A stretch of 36,098 bases of DNA from an uncultured Eubacteriales bacterium (GTDB taxonomy: Bacteria; Bacillota; Clostridia; Oscillospirales; Oscillospiraceae): the NCBI GenBank assembly GCA_900540545.1, contig UQGJ01000020.1, positions 1-36,098 of the forward strand. The letters are read 5' to 3'. Position numbers and translations under genes: made by a program. Under the pieces are notes generated by a model, which saw nothing but the letters and a program-made list of their open reading frames with translations, was not told the DNA's origin and ran no database searches. This document shows, in pieces, positions 30,109 to 36,098 of this stretch (positions are counted from its first letter, which is position 1; each line of letters starts with the position of its first letter).

Positions 30109-31702
30109 GATATGTTGTGATAATTTTCATCAAAAGAAAATTGTTTTTAATCCCGGCCTCAGTGTTGTTCTCGGCGCTAATACCGGTGATAATTCTATAG
30201 GCAAATCCACCTTTTTGTTAATTGTCGACTACGTTTTTGGGGGCAAAACGTATGCGGAAACAACAGATATTATTAATAATGTCGGTCCTCACGATATTTA
30301 CTTTTCTTTTGTTTTCGACGGCGAAACCTTTAAGTTTTGCAGAAACAGCATCCAAGCGCATACCGTCTGGAAATGCAGTGAAGACTATGGAAAAACAGAA
30401 GAAATTGGGCTGGAAGAATACTGTAAATGGTTGGATTCCAAGTACGAAATTGCTTTACCTGACTTATCATTCCGAGACGCAGTAGGTCGATATATTCGGG
30501 TATATGGGAAAAACAATTGTGATGAACGGCATCCTTTGCACTACACTCCATCCGAAAAGGCAGAAAAGGCATGTTTTGCATTACTGAAACTATTTAATGC
30601 CTATTCTCCGCTGAAAAATATTGAATCAGAAGCGCATCGCTCGGAATCTGAGTTAACAGCTTACAAGAAAGCACAAACTCTACAGTTTGTTGCTAAAATC
30701 ACAAAAAGAACATTTGAACAAAATAAAAAGGCAATTGAACGTATATCGGAGCAGATACAGGACTTGTCATCTGGTTTGGAGCAGGGCCTTCTGGATGTTG
30801 ATGCGGCTGCTTCTGAGCAGGCCGTATATGTAAAACAACTGCTCTCAAGAGCGCGTCGTGCAAGAAGCAAAATCAAAACCAGATATGATATGCTTGATGA
30901 AAATGGAAATTATATCTTTTCTGCAACTACTGATACCTTCACTGATTTACAGCGTTTTTTCCCTGACGCATCAATAGCACATCTAAAGGAGATTGAGAAT
31001 TTCCATAAAACTATCTCTTCAGTGTTTAAATCTGAGCTTAGAACAGAACGCTCCAAAATTGAAAAAGAGCTGTCTGAGTACGACCGGATTATTGAAGAGT
31101 ATGAAAATCAACTACAGGAGCTGATTCAAAATCCAAAACTATCTAAAGTAATCCTCAAACAGCACACTGATTTATTGCGTGAAAAGGAGCGAATGCAAAA
31201 AGAAAATGATTCTTATACGAAGCTTCAGCAATTAAAAGCTGAACGAGATGCAGATGCGGAACGTCTGAAAGAAATCAGGCAACAGCAATTTGCTGCGATT
31301 TCCTGTCGACTTAATGATGAAATGAGTAGGCTTAATGACGCCATCTACGAGGGGTCCTACAAAGCTCCTGTATTGGATTTTTCTGATAATGGGTATCTTT
31401 TCTTTACACCAGATGATACAGGCACTGGAATCGCATACAAAGGACTTGTCGTATATGATCTCGCCATATTGAGATTAACCAAACTCCCGGTTCTGATCCA
31501 CGATTCTGTTGTACTAAAGCAGATTTCAGATGATGCAATTGAACGGATTATTGAGTTATACTCCTCTTCTGGGAAGCAGGTCATTATTGCGATGGATAAA
31601 CAGGATTCGTATAGTGAAAAAACTGCCCATCTTTTAAATGATGCCGCTGTTTTACAACTCACAAGAAATGGGCAAGAATTATTTGGGAAATCATGGGGAT
31701 AA
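30098..31702 (+). CDS. ABC-3C system ATPase, DUF2326 type
   Basis: A 534-aa SMC/RecN-like ABC ATPase. Walker A is GDNSIGKST at 30-38 (Lys36), reached by the strand LSVVLGANT. Long coiled coil fills about 190-410 (heptads such as EKELSEYDRIIEEYENQLQE). The second ATPase half contains DTGTGIAYKGLVVYDLAIL (signature region) and LPVLIHDSVV, in which Asp469 takes the Walker B role, followed by QVIIAMDKQDSY. These blocks fit DUF2326, the ATP-dependent sensor/chassis of ABC-3C systems. The start is GTG with AGAGGTG 7 nt upstream, overlapping the middle component by 11 nt. The protein appears intact. What it senses is unknown. Confidence 0.85.
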   Translation: MLYEICCDNFHQKKIVFNPGLSVVLGANTGDNSIGKSTFLLIVDYVFGGKTYAETTDIINNVGPHDIYFSFVFDGETFKFCRNSIQAHTVWKCSEDYGKTEEIGLEEYCKWLDSKYEIALPDLSFRDAVGRYIRVYGKNNCDERHPLHYTPSEKAEKACFALLKLFNAYSPLKNIESEAHRSESELTAYKKAQTLQFVAKITKRTFEQNKKAIERISEQIQDLSSGLEQGLLDVDAAASEQAVYVKQLLSRARRARSKIKTRYDMLDENGNYIFSATTDTFTDLQRFFPDASIAHLKEIENFHKTISSVFKSELRTERSKIEKELSEYDRIIEEYENQLQELIQNPKLSKVILKQHTDLLREKERMQKENDSYTKLQQLKAERDADAERLKEIRQQQFAAISCRLNDEMSRLNDAIYEGSYKAPVLDFSDNGYLFFTPDDTGTGIAYKGLVVYDLAILRLTKLPVLIHDSVVLKQISDDAIERIIELYSSSGKQVIIAMDKQDSYSEKTAHLLNDAAVLQLTRNGQELFGKSWG

Positions 31703-31730
31703 ATAAAAATCATTTCCAAAATAAACACTT

Positions 31731-31880
31731 CTACTTAGCGCAGATTTCCGCCTTTCGATAAAGTACCTTAGTGGGACGGGATACGAAATCCTTTTTTGCT
31801 TCCGCGCTGCACTGCGGCAATTCACCCAATTTAATTTCATCCACAGAAGGCAAATTATTTCGCCCTCTGTAAATTCTCCG
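31731..31880 (-). pseudogene. C-terminal remnant of an unidentified gene
   Basis: The minus strand has an open frame of 49 codons to a TAG, with no start codon and a stop immediately upstream. The reading (RRIYRGRNNLPSVDEIKLGE, then LPQCSAEAKKDFVSRPTKVL, then YRKAEICAK) looks like ordinary protein sequence rather than noise, with balanced composition. I do not recognise the family. It is probably the tail of a mobile-element gene cut off at the palindrome at 31869. Confidence 0.5.
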
Positions 31881-31904
31881 TCACATATGTGACGGAGAAT
31901 TTAC
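31869..31904. repeat. 36-bp perfect palindrome at island right edge
   Basis: The 18-nt halves (beginning GTAAATTCTCCGTCACAT) are exact reverse complements with no loop. It sits where base composition returns to GC-rich and truncates the remnant gene at 31731-31880, so it may mark an element end or recombination junction. It also could form a very stable hairpin in RNA. Confidence 0.75.
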
Positions 31905-31967
31905 GGCGCACTCACGCCGCACCGCTGCGGCTCCATTTCCCCAATATCATTTTTGCGCAGTAGAGAC

Positions 31968-32005
31968 AAAAAGCAGGACACGACAAAAGTCGTGTCCTGC
32001 TTTTT
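31968..32005. terminator. bidirectional terminator
   Basis: Stem AAAAAGCAGGACACGAC/GTCGTGTCCTGCTTTTT with an AAAA loop. It ends the minus-strand gene whose stop is at 32030 and also blocks plus-strand transcripts leaving the island. Confidence 0.9.
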
Positions 32006-32029
32006 GGGTTTTGCGCCGCAGCGCGGCGG

Positions 32030-34021
32030 CTATTGGACCTTTACGGTCCCCAATACGTCGTGGACCTGGTCTTGCAGCATCATATACTCCTTCATGGAGA
32101 CCGCGTCGCTTGGATCGAACTGCACGTCCGACGGGAAGGTCGCCACCAGCACACCGCCGGGGACTTGGGCCAGCACGCTGGACTGGTCCCAATACTGCTC
32201 CTCGGAGGAATAATAGCCCACGTCAAAGAGGAAGCCGATATTGGGGCCCTGATATTCGCGGGTATAGTAAAACGACACTATGTCCCCGTTTTCCTCCACC
32301 GTACACAAGTCCTTCCAGTCGTCCGGCAGCTCGATGGTGAAGGGGATGCCGTGGACGACGTAGGTGATCCCCGGTGCGGCGGGCGGCGCTTCGAAGAGGT
32401 TGCCCGTATAGCGGCTGTCGGCACGGATGAGGGCCGTGGAAGTGCGCACGATTTCGTTGATGCGGCTGTCGCTCCCGGGCTGGAAGCCGCTGCGGAACAC
32501 CTCTTCCTGCCCACTTTCGCTCAGGCTGTAAACCATGTCCTTGGCGGGCTGGCCGATGGAGTATTCGGTATAGCCGTGGAAGAGATAGTCCTGGCCCTCC
32601 TCGGCGTAGAGACAGTAATAGCCGCTCTCTGCATTGGCATAGTTCACCTCCGCGGAGTAGATCCGCTTGGGCGAGCCGTCGGGCGCGGCGTACACGTCCA
32701 GCCGCCTGCCTCCCTCCCTGCCGGTGTCGCTCATCACCAGCAGGTCCGGGATGCCGTCGTGGGTCAGGTCGGCCAGGAGGGTGGACGAGATGCTGTAAAG
32801 GTAGTTCTGCCGGTAGACCTTCTCATATGCGGCCAGCAGCTCGGCCTCGTGATAGAGTTCCTTGGGCTCCGGCGGGGTCAGGTCGATAGACCGTTCCAGG
32901 GTGGTGAACATCGCCGCGGAGAGGAGGCCGCCCTGGAACTCCAGCTCGACGGACCACCCGCCCGCCAGGTAGACGCGCCGGTCCTCCGGCAGGGGCTGGG
33001 CCGCCAATTCCTCCAGGTCCAGGTCGCGGTAGGCTGTCCCTCGCAGAACCCCCGCGTCGGCTTCGCGGGTGAACTCCCGGGCCCCGGCGGCGGTCAGGCG
33101 GGCGTCGGCTTCGTCCAGGCTGGTGACCCCCACCTCGACACCCTGGACGGCGAGACCGGGCGCCTTCAGCTCAATGGTGGTGTATATTCCGTCGCCTGTG
33201 CCGTTCATGGAGTTCGTCCTGATCCTGCAGCAATCTTCATAGGAATAAAAATCCTTTGCCAGATACAGATAGTCGCCGCAGAAGCCGAAGCGGGACTCCG
33301 CCTGCCCCTCCGTCATCCCCAGGAGCGTGATGGGGTCCTCTCCGCCCAACCGCTCGGTCAATTGGGTGCAGGTGAACATACCGCCGGGGGTGTCCCGCTG
33401 CCGGCGGATGCAGGCCGTGATGGTGCGGACCGTATGCTCCCCCTCCGCGTCATAGCGGATCAGATAGGACAGGTCATCCTCCTGATAGGTCACAAACCAG
33501 CCCTCGTCCTCATCCATCACATCTCTTGTGCCATAATAGTTGAGGTCAAAATCGTTCTCCATGTAGTAGACGCCCTGCTTGTCCAGGCTCTGCCGGACGT
33601 CGTCGGCGCCGCTCACGCCCGGCGTGATACCCAGGGCGTGGGTCTGGCTGCTTCTGAAAATGACCCAATCGGCGATAGCGGGTTCCTCGTCCACATCTCT
33701 AGTAAACAGATGGATCAGGATATCGCCCCGTTCCCCCGAACCGTAGGTGAGGTTTACATTCCGGTACGTCTTCTCACCGCTGACGCTGTCCGTCTCGCTG
33801 CGGTCGTCCGGCTCGCCCAGCTTGGCGACGATCTCCTCCTCGGTCAGGTCCATGAGATTGGCCACGCCCAGCTTGTCCAGCTTCCCCATGACGCCGCCGC
33901 CCAGCGCGCCGCTCCCTCTCAGGACCAGCACCGCGACGACCGCCACGGCCAGCATCGCCACAGCGGCGGCCGCAATAACGGCCCCCCGGCCGACCTTCCG
34001 ACGTTCCCGTGTCTCCTCCAT
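32030..34021 (-). CDS. membrane-anchored protein of unknown function
   Basis: A 663-aa protein with a short charged N-terminus (MEETRERRKVGRG), one membrane segment at about 14-35 and a large outside domain; topology suggests anchoring with the C-terminal part exposed. A small repeat unit resembling FG-GAP/VCBS (LLADLTHDGIPDLLVMSDTG) appears at about residues 415-435, and the last ~120 residues (VVHGIPFTIELPDDW ... VSFYYTRE) look like a separate lipoprotein-type beta domain. I do not recognise the family. An AAAAGGAG site lies 9 nt before the ATG. It follows the small membrane gene by 15 nt, so the two form an operon. Its high-GC codon use is native. Confidence 0.8.
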   Translation of the reverse strand: MEETRERRKVGRGAVIAAAAVAMLAVAVVAVLVLRGSGALGGGVMGKLDKLGVANLMDLTEEEIVAKLGEPDDRSETDSVSGEKTYRNVNLTYGSGERGDILIHLFTRDVDEEPAIADWVIFRSSQTHALGITPGVSGADDVRQSLDKQGVYYMENDFDLNYYGTRDVMDEDEGWFVTYQEDDLSYLIRYDAEGEHTVRTITACIRRQRDTPGGMFTCTQLTERLGGEDPITLLGMTEGQAESRFGFCGDYLYLAKDFYSYEDCCRIRTNSMNGTGDGIYTTIELKAPGLAVQGVEVGVTSLDEADARLTAAGAREFTREADAGVLRGTAYRDLDLEELAAQPLPEDRRVYLAGGWSVELEFQGGLLSAAMFTTLERSIDLTPPEPKELYHEAELLAAYEKVYRQNYLYSISSTLLADLTHDGIPDLLVMSDTGREGGRRLDVYAAPDGSPKRIYSAEVNYANAESGYYCLYAEEGQDYLFHGYTEYSIGQPAKDMVYSLSESGQEEVFRSGFQPGSDSRINEIVRTSTALIRADSRYTGNLFEAPPAAPGITYVVHGIPFTIELPDDWKDLCTVEENGDIVSFYYTREYQGPNIGFLFDVGYYSSEEQYWDQSSVLAQVPGGVLVATFPSDVQFDPSDAVSMKEYMMLQDQVHDVLGTVKVQ

Positions 34022-34036
34022 ATCTGAATACTCCTT

Positions 34037-34621
34037 TTACTGCCACTCGTGGTCGATTTCGGATGCCTTGCGCTGATATTCGGTCTCCGCCGCGGCCACA
34101 GCCGCGTCGGTGGCGGCGTCGCCGCCCATGGCGTCCATCGCCATGTCGCGGTGGCGCTCCGCGTCCTCCACCGTGGCCTGATACTGGCGGTACAGCTCCT
34201 GCTTCCGCGCCGCGTCGGCGTTGCGGCGGTTGACGGCGGCGGAGCCGCCCCGGTCAGCCGCGCCCATCATCTGATTGCAGATGTTCCAGATCCACTTGAT
34301 GACGACCCAGATAAAGCCGAAGGTCTGCAATACGGTAATCAAAACAGCGTCCTTGGCGCCGATTTTGGACATGCGGGTCACAACATTGATGACAAAGGGG
34401 ACCAGGAACAGCAGGACGAGGACCAGCGGACTCTGTACCACGTTGATACCCAGCACCAGCGGCAGCAAAATGCTGGCGCCGGCCAGCAGGTTCCCGGAGC
34501 TGTCCGCGTCGTACCCCTTGGTCACAATCAGGCGGTCCCGCAGGGGCTTGTACGCGATGAGCGCCGCCACAAACCCCACCAGCAGGGCGATACCCAACAC
34601 CATACTCAATAAATCTCCCAT
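34037..34621 (-). CDS. small polytopic membrane protein of unknown function
   Basis: A 194-aa protein with three or four membrane segments in the first 115 residues (LLSMVLGIALLVGFVAALIA; NLLAGASILLPLVLGINVV; LVLVLLFLVPFVINVV; AVLITVLQTFGFIWVVIKWI), then a cytosolic-looking helical tail rich in Ala, Arg and Asp (about 125-194, AAETEYQRKASEIDHEW at the end). The frame is open to 34678; I chose the ATG at 34621 because AGGAGG lies 8 nt upstream. It is the first gene of a two-gene unit with the 663-aa protein, which suggests a common surface or envelope function that I cannot name. Confidence 0.78.
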   Translation of the reverse strand: MGDLLSMVLGIALLVGFVAALIAYKPLRDRLIVTKGYDADSSGNLLAGASILLPLVLGINVVQSPLVLVLLFLVPFVINVVTRMSKIGAKDAVLITVLQTFGFIWVVIKWIWNICNQMMGAADRGGSAAVNRRNADAARKQELYRQYQATVEDAERHRDMAMDAMGGDAATDAAVAAAETEYQRKASEIDHEWQ

Positions 34622-34810
34622 TCTCTTCTCCTCCTGTTTCCATTCTCGAAGCAATATACTTCTATCACAATCTACCACATATTTTTATCGATTGCAATAT
34701 CTTTTTATGATTTCTAATGTAACCGCCGGCCTGCCGCCGCCACCGGCGCATAGGGACAAACCGCACCCACATACACATGAAACAACTGCGCTACGGAGGA
34801 GGAATTCAGC

Positions 34811-35617
34811 GTGTTGTTTCTGACCATCAAACGGCGGCACATCCATATGGCGGCCCTGGCCCTGTGCCTGGTGGGGGCCGGGGGCGCGGCCCTGCTGCGG
34901 GGGGCCTCGCCCCCCGAGGCGGTGCAGACCGCCTGCACGGATTGGGGCCTGTCCTTTCAGACCGAGGGCCAGCCCCCGGTGGGGAACGCCACGGCGGACC
35001 AGCTCGCCCAGTACGGCGCCTGCTACCTGGGGGACACCAGCCAAAAGGTCCTGTACCTCACCTTCGACGCGGGCTACGAAAACGGCAACACCGCCGCCAT
35101 TCTGGACGCGCTGAAACAGCACAACGCCCCCGCGGCCTTCTTCGTGGTGGGCAATTACATCGAGACGGCCCCCGACCTGGTGCGGCGCATGGTGGAGGAG
35201 GGGCACATCGTGGGGAACCACACCTACCACCACCCGGATATGTCCCAAATCACCGACCCGGCGGCCTTCCAAACCGAGCTGAACCAGCTGGAGGAGCTGT
35301 TCCGGGAGACCACCGGCCAGGACCTGCCCAAATTCTACCGCCCGCCCCAGGGCAAATTCAGCGAGGAAAACCTGAAGCAGGCCCAGGCCCTGGGCTACCG
35401 CACCGTGTTCTGGAGCCTGGCCTACGTGGACTGGTACCAGGACAAACAGCCCACCGCCGAGGAGGCCTACCAAAAGCTGCTCCCACGGGTCCACGACGGG
35501 GCCATCGTCCTGCTCCACTCCACCTCCTCCACCAACGCGGCCATCCTGGATGAGCTGCTGACCAAGTGGGAGGACATGGGCTATACCTTCGCGTCCCTGA
35601 ACGACCTGCCCGCGTAG
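34811..35617 (+). CDS. PdaA-like polysaccharide deacetylase
   Basis: A 268-aa NodB-fold deacetylase, probably acting on N-acetylmuramic acid of peptidoglycan outside the membrane. An N-terminal hydrophobic segment (about 13-30) is a signal or anchor. NodB motif 1 is TFDAGYENG (about 78-86), where the usual second Asp is Ala; the PdaA branch typically shows TFDNGYENG, so the change is shared with that lineage in kind. Motif 2 HTYHHP keeps both zinc histidines, motif 3 is YRPPQGKFSE, and a late VHDGAIVLLHS supplies the last catalytic His. In spore-formers PdaA makes the muramic-delta-lactam of cortex, so a sporulation role is possible but not shown. The start is GTG with GGAGGA 8 nt upstream. 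Confidence 0.87.
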   Translation: MLFLTIKRRHIHMAALALCLVGAGGAALLRGASPPEAVQTACTDWGLSFQTEGQPPVGNATADQLAQYGACYLGDTSQKVLYLTFDAGYENGNTAAILDALKQHNAPAAFFVVGNYIETAPDLVRRMVEEGHIVGNHTYHHPDMSQITDPAAFQTELNQLEELFRETTGQDLPKFYRPPQGKFSEENLKQAQALGYRTVFWSLAYVDWYQDKQPTAEEAYQKLLPRVHDGAIVLLHSTSSTNAAILDELLTKWEDMGYTFASLNDLPA

Positions 35618-35675
35618 CCGCCTATATCTTGTGTTTATCGTCGGAGCGTCGATACAAAATATTGTGAGAATACAC

Positions 35676-35704
35676 TTGCTTTTCCGGCTCCGCCGTGCTA
35701 TACT
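35676..35704 (+). promoter_or_regulatory. sigma-A promoter of the cobalamin riboswitch transcript
   Basis: TTGCTT (35676-35681), a 17-nt spacer and TATACT (35699-35704), immediately upstream of the riboswitch. Confidence 0.8.
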
Positions 35705-35714
35705 CAATCTACAA

Positions 35715-35920
35715 TCAAACCTCTTTGTGGCCGCCCCCGGTTGGGGGAGCGGCTGGACAAGGGAATTGGGTGCGAATCCCAGACGGTACCGCCGCTGTGT
35801 GCGCGGAGACCGCTGTTCGTTGGCGAAAGCCAGTCATTGGGGCAACCTGAGAAGGCAGAACAGCGGCCGCAGGCGGGCATATTTGCCCGCCCTATGCGCG
35901 AGTCAGAAGACCTACAAAGC
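35715..35920 (+). ncRNA. cobalamin (B12) riboswitch
   Basis: Contains the conserved core in order: GGGAATTGGGTGCGAATCCC, then GGTACCGCCGCTGT, AAAGCCAGTCATTGGGGCAA, GAGAAGGC and the closing GAGTCAGAAGACCTAC, as in the AdoCbl class. It binds a cobalamin and normally turns off a downstream B12 transport or synthesis gene. Two terminator hairpins follow, consistent with transcriptional control. The regulated gene is not in the window. Confidence 0.9.
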
Positions 35921-35928
35921 AGGACGCA

Positions 35929-35957
35929 GGCCCCGCGCAGTGCGCGGCGGGCCTTTT
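35929..35957 (+). terminator. riboswitch expression-platform terminator
   Basis: An imperfect GC-rich stem (GGCCCCGCGC / GCGCGGCGGGCC) followed by TTTT, 9 nt after the riboswitch core, positioned to be the ligand-controlled terminator. Confidence 0.65.
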
Positions 35958-35970
35958 GACGCGCGGAAAC

Positions 35971-36011
35971 ACGGCCGCGGCGACTGGTGAGCAGTCGCCG
36001 CGGCCGTTCTT
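35971..36011 (+). terminator. second strong terminator
   Basis: A perfect 16-bp stem ACGGCCGCGGCGACTG with its complement, 5-nt loop GTGAG, tail TCTTTTCTTT. It lies 13 nt after the first terminator. The last 87 bases hold no gene, only a 20-bp palindrome (36079-36098). Confidence 0.85.
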
Positions 36012-36098
36012 TTCTTTGTTTCTCAAGTGATGCGGCCTTGAGAATATCATCACTTTCCATTCCATAAAGGCAGGGGGCGGGGCCGCATATGCGGCCCC

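Larger units (their letters stand above)
27750..31930. mobile_element. AT-rich genomic island at the 3' side of ssrA
   Basis: From the ssrA terminator to about 31.9 kb the base composition is far richer in A/T than either flank and codon use changes accordingly. Contents: serine recombinase, three-gene ABC-3C system, a truncated gene remnant and a 36-bp palindrome. The position just after ssrA is a classic integration hot spot. I do not find a second copy of the ssrA 3' end at the right edge, so a tyrosine-integrase att duplication is not supported; boundaries are approximate and set by composition. Confidence 0.7.

Noticed and set aside
27392..31930. Tyrosine-integrase att duplication of the ssrA 3' end
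   Set aside because: I looked for a second copy of the ssrA terminal sequence near the right edge of the island and did not see one; the recombinase present is of the serine type.
32033..34027. Plus-strand 664-codon frame opposite the 663-aa membrane protein
   Set aside because: The minus-strand reading has a membrane segment, ribosome site and terminator; the plus-strand frame has none of these.

Overview
The window looks like a chromosomal segment of a GC-rich, anaerobic Firmicute of class Clostridia, most likely Oscillospiraceae (the Flavonifractor/Lawsonibacter/Intestinimonas type). This is inferred from the WalRK-YycHI cluster, SLH-domain S-layer proteins, WalJ/RlmH, a tmRNA, strong GC bias at third codon positions and several families of short GC-rich dispersed repeats. 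No 16S rRNA is present to confirm it.

Layout. (1) 1-6.3 kb, minus strand: a cell-wall stress cluster read as Nudix hydrolase, walR, walK, yycH, yycI. A gene-free stretch of about 0.94 kb separates walR from walK and carries a second, diverged copy of the walR 3' end. (2) 6.3-12.1 kb, plus strand: housekeeping genes (MecA-like adaptor, murA, walJ-like MBL hydrolase, rlmH, a DUF2007-like small protein, phosphohexomutase). (3) 12.3-26.4 kb: an S-layer locus. Two long paralogous SLH proteins (12779-15721 minus; 23047-25929 plus) lie head to head. Between them sit a HlyD/ABC/MacB-type export operon and a third SLH protein. Each large SLH gene faces, across a shared bidirectional terminator, a small gene of one family (N-terminal motif TEHYGLSQW), so the locus looks like a duplicated two-gene module in inverted orientation. 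(4) 26.7-27.75 kb: a cyclophilin and the tmRNA gene. (5) 27.75-31.9 kb: an AT-rich, foreign-looking island directly downstream of ssrA, with a short serine recombinase and a three-gene ABC-three-component (ABC-3C) conflict system: HNH-nuclease effector, small middle component and DUF2326-type ATPase. It ends in a gene remnant and a 36-bp perfect palindrome. (6) 32.0-36.1 kb: two minus-strand membrane-associated proteins of unknown function, a PdaA-like polysaccharide deacetylase, and a cobalamin riboswitch whose regulated gene lies beyond the window.

Working together: WalRK/YycHI, WalJ, MurA and the PdaA-like enzyme all serve peptidoglycan synthesis and remodelling. The SLH proteins probably cover the wall, and the export operon sits among them. 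The ABC-3C island is the clearest accessory (defence) system. The two inverted S-layer modules are the most unusual architecture, because recombination between their near-identical 5' parts could invert the 7 kb between them. All functional statements rest on motif reading and family knowledge; no database search was run.
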